A DNA stretch of 6,354 bases, taken from the NCBI GenBank assembly GCA_934281565.1, contig CAKQXI010000132.1, positions 1 to 6,354 on the forward strand, in the 5' to 3' direction. This document shows positions 1-5,946 of the stretch, one piece after another (within the stretch, counting starts at the first letter, position 1; each line of letters starts with the position of its first letter). Position numbers and translations under genes: made by a program. Below the pieces are notes generated by a model. The model ran no database searches. It was not told the origin of the DNA and saw nothing but the letters and a program-made list of their open reading frames with translations. Source of the stretch: an uncultured Prevotella sp. (GTDB lineage: Bacteria; Bacteroidota; Bacteroidia; Bacteroidales; Bacteroidaceae).

Positions 1-120
1 TGCGAAATCTGCGAGAAACTTTAATGTCCAGCGAAGTCTATGGAAAATAAAATATCAATCTGCGAGAAACATTAATGTCCAGCGAAATCCATGAAAGATA
101 AAATAATCAATCTGCGAGAG
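1..120. repeat. Tandem repeat of 51-52 nt units downstream of nrdG
   Basis: Two nearly identical units lie head to tail at 8-58 (51 nt) and 59-110 (52 nt), each opening with TCTGCGAGAAAC. A third begins at 111 (TCTGCGAGAG) but breaks off where the nrdG stop codon begins. The units share the core TTAATGTCCAGCGAA and differ by a few substitutions and one single-base indel. Copy 2 contains the 10-bp palindrome ACATTAATGT (69-78), which is broken in copy 1. Bases 1-7 (TGCGAAA) resemble the GCGAAATC part of the unit, so the array may continue left of the window. The region has no convincing coding potential. Its function is unknown; similar GCGAGAAA/GCGAAATC-rich intergenic repeats occur, as I recall, in other Bacteroidales genomes. 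Confidence 0.85.
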
Positions 121-121
121 A

Positions 122-637
122 TTATAATACAGGGTTAGGATTTTCTTTAGTGAGGTGTAGTTCCACGACCTCCCCAGTCTCCAAAGATTTCTTGACATTG
201 ATGAGCCTTTGGTTGCTGCTACCCCTGAAAAAGAGGTCTTCATCCCGCAGAGCTTGGACAAAAGGCCCATCAACGAGAACATCAATCAGTTTTAGAAGCT
301 CCAGTTGCTTGGGATTTTTTAATAAGTTCTCATACTTAAATCCCGTGAAGCACCAGATAGTTTTATTGCTTTGTTCACGAATGGCACGTGCCAGTTCGGC
401 GAAGCCCTCAGCTTGGAACATAGGATCTCCGCCAGAGAAAGTAACGTTGGCGAAAGGATCACTCATGATTTCCTTCATGATGTCCTCGGTCGATGTCATG
501 GTGCCATTGTTGATGTCCCATGACTGAGGGTTGTGGCATCCGGGACACCCATTGGGGCAACCGGCACAATAAATAGAGGTCCGGAAGCCCGGACCGTCTA
601 CCATTGTATCATGTACAATACTTAATATGCTAATCAT
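122..637 (-). CDS. nrdG: Anaerobic ribonucleoside-triphosphate reductase activating protein (radical SAM, class III RNR activase)
   Basis: This 171-residue protein is a full-length NrdG. It is the cytoplasmic iron-sulfur activase that cleaves S-adenosylmethionine and abstracts a hydrogen from NrdD to make its glycyl radical. The radical-SAM signature CxxxCxxC is Cys27, Cys31 and Cys34, followed by HNPQSWD, and it should bind a [4Fe-4S] cluster. It is preceded by the NrdG-typical DGPGFRTS segment (14-21). The SAM-contacting GGDP motif lies at 69-72 (FSGGDPMF), and a WCFTGF segment follows in mid-protein. Length and motif order match the family. The ATG at 635-637 lies only 6 bp past the nrdD stop codon, so the two genes are surely co-transcribed. 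No strong Shine-Dalgarno sequence precedes it, and translation may depend on coupling to nrdD. No defect is visible. Confidence 0.97.
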   Translation of the reverse strand: MISILSIVHDTMVDGPGFRTSIYCAGCPNGCPGCHNPQSWDINNGTMTSTEDIMKEIMSDPFANVTFSGGDPMFQAEGFAELARAIREQSNKTIWCFTGFKYENLLKNPKQLELLKLIDVLVDGPFVQALRDEDLFFRGSSNQRLINVKKSLETGEVVELHLTKENPNPVL

Positions 638-643
638 GAAAAC

Positions 644-2869
644 TTACTTGTTACTTGGGCTGTCAATGTGAGTCACACGGTCGTGGAGCTCGGCAAGTTT
701 GCCACTGTTCCAACGGTCGGTAGTACCAACAAGATAACCTGTGATACGTTGCAACTTATCAATATGGTGGCTTCCACACTTAGGACAAACGGTTAAGTTG
801 GCATCAGCGTTCTCATAGCCACAGTCCAGACAACGGTTACGGTTGTGGTTGACAGAGCCATATCCCATGTTGTACTTATCCATCATGTCTACGACACTGG
901 AGATGACCGATGGGTTGTGAGTGGCATCACCGTCAATCTCTACATAGAAGATGTGTCCACCACGAGTCAAGTCATGGTAAGGAGCCTCTATCTGGGCTTT
1001 CTTCAATGCGGTACACTTGTAATATACTGGTACGTGGTTGGAGTTGGTATAATAATCACGGTCGGTAACGCCCTTGATGATACCAAATTCCTTGCGGTCT
1101 TTCTTCGTGAACTTACCGCTCAATCCCTCTGCTGGGGTAGCGAGGATAGAATAGTTGTGATGATATTGCTCACTGTATTCCTTGGCACGGTCACGCATAT
1201 AGGTGACAATCTTCAAACCCAGTTCCTGAGCTTCTTCGCTCTCGCCATGATGCTTGCCAATCAAGGCTACCAAACATTCTGCAAGACCGATGAAACCAAT
1301 ACCGAGCGTACCATGGTTGATGACACTTTCGATGGTTTCCTCTGGTTTCAACTTGTTAGCGCCAGTCCAGAGATATTTCATGAGCAATGGGAATTGCTTT
1401 GCCATGGCTGTCTTTTGGAATTGGAAACGCTCGTCAAGCTGCTTGGCTGTGATGTCGAGGATATTGTCAAGTTTATTAAAGAAGATGTCAATGCGTTGCT
1501 TCTTGTCCTCGACTTTCATACATTCGATGGCAAGTTTTACTATATTAATAGTGGTGAAGCTCAAGTTACCACGACCTACACTTGTCTTCTCGCCCCAACG
1601 GTCTTCAAATACACGAGTACGGCAACCCATGGTGGCAATTTCCCATTTGTAACGCTCTGGGTCATTGGCGTTCCATTTCTCGTTCTGGTTGAATGTGGCA
1701 TCGAGGTTGAGGAAGTTAGGGAAGAAACGACGAGCGGTAACCTTGCATGCCAACTGGTAAAGGTCGTAGTTGCGATCCTCTGGCAAGTAGTTTACGCCAC
1801 GCTTCTTTTTCCATATCTGGATAGGGAAGATGGCTGTCTCGCCATTGCCAACGCCTTCGTATGTGCTCGATAGGATTTCACGCATGATGCAACGACCTTC
1901 TGCGCTGGTATCCGTACCATAGTTGATGGAGGAGAATACAACTTGGTTGCCACCACGTGAATGGATGGTGTTCATGTTGTGGATGAAAGCCTCCATGGCT
2001 TGGTGTACACGGTTCACGGTCTTGTTGATGGCGTGTTGCTCCAGTCGTTCCTCATCGTTCAGTCCGTCAAGTGGTTTCTCTATATAATCATCAATTTCAA
2101 TGTCGTAAAGGCGACTGAGGTCTTTCCCAGTCAGTTTCTCCAAGTTCTTTACCTCCTCTTGATAGGACATACGAACATAAGGAGCAAGGTAGAAATCAAA
2201 TGCAGGGATAGCCTGACCTCCGTGCATTTCGTTTTGACAAGTTTCCAAAGAGATACAAGCTAATACGGCTGCGGTCTCGATACGCTTGGCAGGACGGCTG
2301 GAACCATGGCCTGCGGTAAATCCGTTCTTGAGGATGACATCAAGAGGATGCTGTACGCAAGTTAAACTCTTGGTAGGGTAATAATCTTTATCATGAATGT
2401 GAATGTAGTTGTGGAGAACAGCATCGCGAACTTCTTCGCTAAGAAGGTAGTCGTCAACAAATGGCTTGGTAGTTTCGGAAGCAAATTTCATCATCATGCC
2501 GGCAGGGGTGTCGGCGTTCATGTTGGCGTTTTCGCGGGTGATGTCATTGTTCTTGGCATTGACGATGCTCATGAATACATCGCGAGTCTTTGCCTTGCGA
2601 GCAATGCTGCGTTGGTTGCGGTAAGCAATGTATTTCTGTGCGACATCCTTGCGGGCACTTTTCATGAGTTCCATTTCAATCGCATCTTGGATGTCCTCTA
2701 CATTCATCTGTTTTTTTCCACGATAGGCAACGTGCCCAGCGATTTGTTCGATGAGAACGGAGTCCTCACCCTTGTCTGTGTGTAACATAGCTTTGCGGAT
2801 TGCTGCTATGATTTTTTGCTCGTTGAAGTCAACGATGCGTCCATCGCGTTTTACTACTGTTTGTATCAT
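644..2869 (-). CDS. nrdD: Anaerobic (class III) ribonucleoside-triphosphate reductase, large subunit
   Basis: This is a complete 741-residue NrdD, the glycyl-radical enzyme that reduces ribonucleotides to deoxyribonucleotides without oxygen. Residues 3-95 form an ATP-cone allosteric domain (VVKRDGR at 5-11), as expected for dATP feedback control. The barrel carries HIHDKDYYP (157-165), the first active-site cysteine candidate Cys171 (LTCVQHPLD) and the thiyl-radical cysteine Cys416 in MGCRT. A C-terminal zinc site is formed by CxxC pairs Cys680/Cys683 and Cys695/Cys698. The glycyl-radical residue is Gly711 in RITGYLVG, 30 residues from the C-terminus, close to the E. coli spacing. All key residues are present, so it should be active. 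Whether the external reductant is formate or a thioredoxin-like protein cannot be decided by eye. A purine-rich AAAGGAAG (2872-2879) just before the ATG may assist initiation. nrdG follows after 6 bp. Confidence 0.98.
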   Translation of the reverse strand: MIQTVVKRDGRIVDFNEQKIIAAIRKAMLHTDKGEDSVLIEQIAGHVAYRGKKQMNVEDIQDAIEMELMKSARKDVAQKYIAYRNQRSIARKAKTRDVFMSIVNAKNNDITRENANMNADTPAGMMMKFASETTKPFVDDYLLSEEVRDAVLHNYIHIHDKDYYPTKSLTCVQHPLDVILKNGFTAGHGSSRPAKRIETAAVLACISLETCQNEMHGGQAIPAFDFYLAPYVRMSYQEEVKNLEKLTGKDLSRLYDIEIDDYIEKPLDGLNDEERLEQHAINKTVNRVHQAMEAFIHNMNTIHSRGGNQVVFSSINYGTDTSAEGRCIMREILSSTYEGVGNGETAIFPIQIWKKKRGVNYLPEDRNYDLYQLACKVTARRFFPNFLNLDATFNQNEKWNANDPERYKWEIATMGCRTRVFEDRWGEKTSVGRGNLSFTTINIVKLAIECMKVEDKKQRIDIFFNKLDNILDITAKQLDERFQFQKTAMAKQFPLLMKYLWTGANKLKPEETIESVINHGTLGIGFIGLAECLVALIGKHHGESEEAQELGLKIVTYMRDRAKEYSEQYHHNYSILATPAEGLSGKFTKKDRKEFGIIKGVTDRDYYTNSNHVPVYYKCTALKKAQIEAPYHDLTRGGHIFYVEIDGDATHNPSVISSVVDMMDKYNMGYGSVNHNRNRCLDCGYENADANLTVCPKCGSHHIDKLQRITGYLVGTTDRWNSGKLAELHDRVTHIDSPSNK

Positions 2870-2922
2870 TTCTTCCTTTACTTTTATGATTATTATTTAA
2901 ATTACTTACTATTAACTCGTTA

Positions 2923-2958
2923 TGTCGGAAAGTGGTTTGTAGAACCTTATTTCTGACA
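2923..2958 (-). promoter_or_regulatory. Imperfect dyad at the start of the nrdD leader
   Basis: TGTCGGAAA (2923-2931) and TTTCTGACA (2950-2958) are inverted repeats matching at 8 of 9 positions. Nested inside is a GGTT/AACC stem when read on the minus strand. The predicted nrdD transcription start (4-7 nt past the -7 box) falls at about 2955-2958, so the dyad would begin at +1. It could be a 5'-end mRNA hairpin or a repressor operator; the sequence does not tell which. No known regulator motif is recognised. Confidence 0.4.
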
Positions 2959-2961
2959 TTG

Positions 2962-2969
2962 CAAAGATA
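2962..2969 (-). promoter_or_regulatory. Putative nrdDG promoter -7 box (TATCTTTG)
   Basis: On the minus strand the bases read TATCTTTG, an exact match to the Bacteroidetes TAnnTTTG -7 element, 92 bp upstream of the nrdD ATG. No good -33 TTG is found 19-21 nt upstream; the best is TTC at 2989-2991. That may indicate dependence on an activator. The AT-rich spacer includes CAAA-N5-TTTG (2970-2982). Confidence 0.6.
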
Positions 2970-2991
2970 CAAAATATATTTGAAAGTTGAA

Positions 2992-3075
2992 CGTTTTGGA
3001 TAACTTTTCTCAAGTTAAAAAATGTCAAGTCGCTGATTTATAGGTATTTAAAAAATCGTTTTGGAAAACTTTTCT
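2992..3075. repeat. Duplicated 19-nt motif (copies at 2992-3010 and 3057-3075)
   Basis: CGTTTTGGATAACTTTTCT at 2992-3010 recurs at 3057-3075 with a single difference (GGAAAAC for GGATAAC), 65 bp apart. The second copy forms part of the left arm and loop of the coaW terminator hairpin. The first lies just upstream of the nrdD promoter. Flanking bases do not match, so the similarity is confined to this block. Confidence 0.7.
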
Positions 3076-3099
3076 GTTTTGTAGTTTTCCAAAACGATT
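3050..3099 (-). terminator. Rho-independent-type terminator after coaW
   Basis: A perfect 17-bp inverted repeat (arms 3054-3070 and 3083-3099, loop 12 nt) lies 47 bp beyond the coaW stop codon. On the minus strand its 3' arm runs directly into six T residues (3055 back to 3050), the expected order for termination of coaW transcripts. No T-run follows on the plus strand. The stem is AT-rich (arm AATCGTTTTGGAAAACT), so it is less stable than a classical terminator but long and perfect. It separates coaW from the nrdDG operon. Confidence 0.75.
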
Positions 3100-3145
3100 A
3101 ACTCTATATAAATCAAGCGTTTGCAAGATTATGTCTTTCTTTGTT

Positions 3146-3979
3146 CTACTCTTTCTGTCTTTTATAGTCGAGTGCTGCACCGATGGCAGTACAGAATTCC
3201 GAGTATTTGGGGATGCGAAATCGCACGTTGTATAGTTTCTCCATGGCAGGGAATACCTCACGACATTGAGGCAACAAAGTTAGGTTTCCTATCAAGACGA
3301 AGTCCTTGATGCCTGATTCCAGTGATGAAAGGATTGTGGCGGAGCCGATACATTGCAGTACCATCCAGATAAGTCCTTTGGCTATGTCCTCACGAGAAGC
3401 ATTTGCCTTGGCGTTGCTGAACAAGGATGCTACGGCGTTCATTGGCAATCCCGGCAGAGGCTTGGCACTGATGTCGCCGATGAGCAAGTTGATTCTCGAA
3501 ACGTCGCCATTCTGTGCGAGGTTGGCTATCTGCTTTACATCATCGGTCTTGAGCATGATGCGGCTCAGTCCAGAGAGTGTGCCCCCTCCGATGCCAATAC
3601 CTCCGATATGGCGTATCTCGTTGCCAGTGCATTTAACAAGAGAAGTACCAGTGCCCATGCTTACGACTATCATGCGGTCAAGTTTGCTTTCGTAGCGTGC
3701 TCCTAAGCCATCGGCGATGAATTCCTCGCTCTTGGATGTTGGCAAACCGTAGATTGGTTCGTCGATATAAGCGGAGCCTACTCCTGTGAGCATCACGTGC
3801 TCCACTTCATTGAGTCTTATCTTGTTGTCGTGCAGATATTTGCCGAAGGCACCATATAAGGAAGTAATGGGGTCGGTGGCTTTGATGCGAATCGGTCTGA
3901 CTACAAGCCCATTCTCATCAATTCCAACAATCTTGGTCGTAGAAATACCTACGTCAATTCCAATTATTATCTTTTTCAT
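3146..3979 (-). CDS. coaW: Type II pantothenate kinase
   Basis: This 277-residue cytoplasmic protein matches the type II (eukaryote-like, 'fumble') pantothenate kinase family, which phosphorylates pantothenate with ATP in the first step of coenzyme A synthesis. The N-terminal phosphate-binding strand-loop is GIDVGISTTK (7-16). A second glycine-rich loop is MGTGTS (108-113), followed by IGGIGIGGGT (125-134); both resemble Staphylococcus aureus CoaW closely, as does the length (S. aureus CoaW is about 267 residues). Glu86 in SEEF is the likely catalytic base by comparison with S. aureus. The C-terminus keeps the family pattern GNL...FCTAIGAAL. The start GIDVGxSTTK also resembles BadF/dehydratase-activase ATPases, but their cluster-binding cysteines are absent and the MGTGTS/GGIGIGGG pair favours the kinase. 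The gene has its own promoter and terminator, so it is probably monocistronic. Whether the genome also encodes a type III kinase (CoaX) cannot be seen. Confidence 0.88.
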   Translation of the reverse strand: MKKIIIGIDVGISTTKIVGIDENGLVVRPIRIKATDPITSLYGAFGKYLHDNKIRLNEVEHVMLTGVGSAYIDEPIYGLPTSKSEEFIADGLGARYESKLDRMIVVSMGTGTSLVKCTGNEIRHIGGIGIGGGTLSGLSRIMLKTDDVKQIANLAQNGDVSRINLLIGDISAKPLPGLPMNAVASLFSNAKANASREDIAKGLIWMVLQCIGSATILSSLESGIKDFVLIGNLTLLPQCREVFPAMEKLYNVRFRIPKYSEFCTAIGAALDYKRQKE

Positions 3980-4018
3980 TTCTTTGGAAATGTTTCTTTT
4001 CTGTTTTTATAGCGGCTG

Positions 4019-4050
4019 CAAAGTTACTACAAAAAGAAGACTCTGCCAAA
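4019..4050 (-). promoter_or_regulatory. coaW promoter (-33 TTTG, -7 TAACTTTG)
   Basis: On the minus strand TTTG (4047-4050) and TAACTTTG (4019-4026) are separated by exactly 20 nt, matching the Bacteroidetes primary-sigma consensus. The -7 box lies 39 bp before the coaW ATG, which gives a short leader of about 30-35 nt. The -33 element sits inside the loop of the terminator hairpin at 4031-4081, and the downstream terminator arm and T-run form most of the -33/-7 spacer. Confidence 0.72.
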
Positions 4051-4081
4051 TTATCTCATGAAATAATCGTCAGAGCCTTCT
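4031..4081 (-). terminator. Rho-independent-type terminator for the DASS transporter gene
   Basis: Arms at 4035-4045 and 4071-4081 pair over 11 positions in the minus-strand RNA (AGAAGGCTCTG with CAGAGTCTTCT, including one G-U wobble). A nested 5-bp ATTAT/ATAAT stem (4063-4067 with 4050-4054) lies inside, and the 3' arm ends in a T-run (4035-4031). It lies 135 bp beyond the transporter stop codon. The orientation fits termination of the minus-strand transporter transcript just before coaW transcription begins. Confidence 0.7.
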
Positions 4082-4155
4082 GCTTTTATGTTTTATTAAT
4101 TATTGTTGTGTAGAGAAGTTAAATGTTAAATTAGTCTTGCGCCCTAAATGCTATA

Positions 4156-4211
4156 AACTATTAACTATCAACTATCCTCCTCATTCTTCACTCTTCGTTC
4201 TTCACTCTTCA
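4156..4211. repeat. Two short tandem repeats (7-nt and 14-nt units)
   Basis: Three heptamers run at 4156-4176 (AACTATT, AACTATC, AACTATC). After a 7-nt spacer, a 14-nt unit TTCTTCACTCTTCG occurs at 4184-4197 and again at 4198-4211 with only its last base changed. The block lies immediately 3' of the transporter stop codon and before its terminator, so it would be transcribed in the 3' untranslated region. On the minus strand it reads as a purine-rich GAAGAGTGAA series. No coding role is evident. Confidence 0.8.
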
Positions 4212-4215
4212 CTTA

Positions 4216-5682
4216 CTAAAGTATTCCCAGTTTACAGAACCCAATGAGCACCGCATATCCAATGACCATACTGATGACACCGATTGACAAACCAGCTTTC
4301 ACCATGTCGGTTTGTTGGATGAGGCCAGTGGAGTAGGCGATGGCGTTTGGAGGCGTGGATATAGGAAGCGACATGGCGCAAGAGGCAGCCACGGCTACAC
4401 CTATTAATATAGTGGAAGTTCCACCGATACTGTCGAGGCGTGTTCCCATGCCTGCGCAAACAACAGTCAAGATAGGAATAAGGAGAGCTGCTGTGGCAGT
4501 GTTGGATATGAAGTTACTCAAGATGAAACATACTAATCCTGATACTACCATGATGACGAATGGGTTGAAGTCTCCGAAAGGAATGCTCTTTACTGCGTTC
4601 TCTGCCAGTCCTGTACCGTTCATGGCAAGTCCGAGTGCGAAACCACCAGCCACCATCCAGATAACTGCCCAGTCAATGTCTTTCAAGTCTTCTGCTGTGA
4701 CAACACCAGTAAAGGCGAACACGGCGATAGGGAGCATGGCTACGGTATTGGCGTTGATGCCTAACTGCTTGCCAAAGACCCAAAGGAGAATGGTGAGGAA
4801 GAAAGTCGCCCCTACGACAACGGTGCGCCAGTTGTGGTGTACTTCGCCGTCGATGTTGATTTCTATCGTCTTTTGTGAGAATGGGAACATCTTGCGAATG
4901 ACTACCCAACCAACGAGCAGCATGATGATGACCATTGGTGCCATCACCATCATCCAGTCGCCGAAGCTCAAGCCAAGGTTTAGACCTGCTGGGTCGTTGA
5001 GCACTTTGTATGCAAAGGCATTAGGAGGGGTGCCGATGGGGGTTCCCATACCACCAAGGTTGGCTCCGATGGGAATGGCCATGGTCAGTGCAACGCGTCC
5101 TTTCCCGTTGGCAGGCAAAGCCTTGAATACTGGTGTCAGGAATGTAAGCATCATTGCTGCGGTGGCTGTATTGGAGATGAACATGGAGAAAATGCCTGTG
5201 ATAAGCATGAAACCGAGCAATACGTTTTCCGATTTCTTGCCGAATGGGGCGATGAGTGTCTTTGCCATCAGTACATCGAGACCGCTCTTTGTGGCTGCTA
5301 TTGCCAAGACGAAACCGCCGAGGAAAAGGATGATGGTAGGGTCGGCGAAGCAAGCCATCACACCTTGGTAGTCAAGTAGCTTTCCGTATTCTCCCTCGGA
5401 ACCTTGCATCACGTTGAATGCAGAGTCGGATACAAAGAACAGCAGTACAAAGATGATGACTACTGAGGTCGCCCAGGCTGGGATGGCTTCGGTGAGCCAA
5501 AGCATGACTGCCATTACGAAGATGGCGATGACACGTTGTTGCACAACGGTGAGTCCCTCTATGCCAAAGCAATCGATGGGCAAGTTCCATACCAAGATGG
5601 TTAGCAAGGCAGTGATGCAGAACATCAATGCCTTTTTGCGATTAAAGTCGCCGTTTAATACTTTCTTTACGGTCTCTTGCAT
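4216..5682 (-). CDS. SLC13/DASS-family sodium:anion (probably dicarboxylate) symporter
   Basis: This 488-residue integral membrane protein has the inverted-repeat architecture of the divalent anion:Na+ symporter family (VcINDY, SdcS, mammalian NaDC). Each half carries a re-entrant-hairpin SNT motif, SNTATAAMM at 170-178 and SNTATAALL at 393-401. Each half also has a TPPN loop, GTPIGTPPNA at 213-222 and LPISTPPNA at 439-447. In VcINDY these motifs bind sodium and the substrate carboxylates. Many hydrophobic spans lie between about residue 19 and the C-terminus, with a soluble segment near 263-287. Length and motif spacing are normal for the family. C4-dicarboxylates such as succinate, fumarate or malate are the likely substrates, but sulfate or citrate cannot be excluded from sequence alone. 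The chosen ATG (5680-5682) gives a normal cytoplasmic N-terminus and lies 64 bp after a good promoter. The gene appears monocistronic. Confidence 0.93.
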   Translation of the reverse strand: MQETVKKVLNGDFNRKKALMFCITALLTILVWNLPIDCFGIEGLTVVQQRVIAIFVMAVMLWLTEAIPAWATSVVIIFVLLFFVSDSAFNVMQGSEGEYGKLLDYQGVMACFADPTIILFLGGFVLAIAATKSGLDVLMAKTLIAPFGKKSENVLLGFMLITGIFSMFISNTATAAMMLTFLTPVFKALPANGKGRVALTMAIPIGANLGGMGTPIGTPPNAFAYKVLNDPAGLNLGLSFGDWMMVMAPMVIIMLLVGWVVIRKMFPFSQKTIEINIDGEVHHNWRTVVVGATFFLTILLWVFGKQLGINANTVAMLPIAVFAFTGVVTAEDLKDIDWAVIWMVAGGFALGLAMNGTGLAENAVKSIPFGDFNPFVIMVVSGLVCFILSNFISNTATAALLIPILTVVCAGMGTRLDSIGGTSTILIGVAVAASCAMSLPISTPPNAIAYSTGLIQQTDMVKAGLSIGVISMVIGYAVLIGFCKLGIL

Positions 5683-5746
5683 TTTCTCTATGTTTTTATG
5701 GTTTCTGTTACGTTTTTTAGACTCCTATGTTTCAGGAAGCCACGGA

Positions 5747-5777
5747 CAAAAGTACTCATTATTTATTTATAATGCAA
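5747..5777 (-). promoter_or_regulatory. DASS transporter promoter (-33 TTG, -7 TACTTTTG)
   Basis: Read on the minus strand, TTG (5775-5777) is followed after exactly 20 nt by TACTTTTG (5747-5754), a full match to the Bacteroidetes TTG/TAnnTTTG promoter. The predicted start near 5740-5743 gives a leader of about 60 nt before the transporter ATG. No Shine-Dalgarno sequence is obvious; the bases just before the ATG are A-rich. Confidence 0.72.
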
Positions 5778-5792
5778 GACTTTTCCCTGTTA

Positions 5793-5832
5793 TTTTTGAA
5801 AAAATGGAGAAAAATGTACCTTTTTTCAAAAA
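5793..5832. repeat. 12-bp perfect inverted repeat between divergent promoters
   Basis: TTTTTGAAAAAA (5793-5804) and TTTTTTCAAAAA (5821-5832) are exact reverse complements around a 16-nt centre. The element sits between the promoter of the transporter (minus strand) and that of the small membrane protein (plus strand), upstream of both. It may be a regulator-binding dyad or bent A-tract DNA. The low complexity of the arms weakens the case for a specific operator. Confidence 0.5.
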
Positions 5833-5869
5833 AACTCTTGGAAAAAATGTTTGTTTGAAGAAAAAGTGT

Positions 5870-5877
5870 TATATTTG
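5870..5877 (+). promoter_or_regulatory. Putative -7 box (TATATTTG) for the small membrane protein gene
   Basis: TATATTTG is an exact TAnnTTTG match 69 bp upstream of the ATG at 5947. The nearest -33 candidate, TTTG at 5850-5853, is only 16 nt away, shorter than the usual 19-21, so the promoter may be weak or need an activator. The predicted start is near 5882. Confidence 0.55.
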
Positions 5878-5931
5878 CGAGCAAGAGTTGTCTAAAGAAC
5901 GACCTTTAAGAATATCATTAATTAAAATCAT

Positions 5932-5937
5932 AAGGAG
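5932..5937 (+). promoter_or_regulatory. Strong Shine-Dalgarno sequence (AAGGAG)
   Basis: AAGGAG ends 9 nt before the ATG at 5947 and fixes that start codon. It stands out because the other genes here have weak or no such sequence, as is usual in Bacteroidetes. Confidence 0.75.
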
Positions 5938-5946
5938 ATAAATATC

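Noticed and set aside
1..120. CRISPR-like array
   Set aside because: Units are directly contiguous and alike over their full length, with no unique spacers, no constant 25-40 nt repeat and no cas gene.
55..285. Minus-strand 76-codon frame across the nrdG 3' end and the repeat array
   Set aside because: It overlaps nrdG in another frame and half of it is repeat DNA; no initiation signal.
845..1873. Plus-strand open frame of 342 codons antisense to nrdD
   Set aside because: It lies wholly within the well-supported nrdD gene, shows no family motifs, and has no ribosome site or promoter. It is a frame shadow.
2970..2982. NrdR box in the nrdD promoter spacer (CAAA-N5-TTTG)
   Set aside because: Only 4-bp arms, poor fit to the NrdR consensus, and no second box at the usual spacing.
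3025..3261. Minus-strand 78-codon frame overlapping the end of coaW and its terminator
   Set aside because: It begins inside coaW in another frame and passes through the terminator hairpin; no independent support.
4340..5371. Plus-strand open frame of 343 codons antisense to the transporter
   Set aside because: Its composition mirrors the hydrophobic codons of the DASS gene on the other strand, and the transporter motifs prove which strand codes.
5414..5941. Plus-strand open frame ending just before the small membrane protein gene
   Set aside because: It overlaps the transporter N-terminus antisense and then runs through low-complexity intergenic DNA; there is no recognisable domain or start signal.
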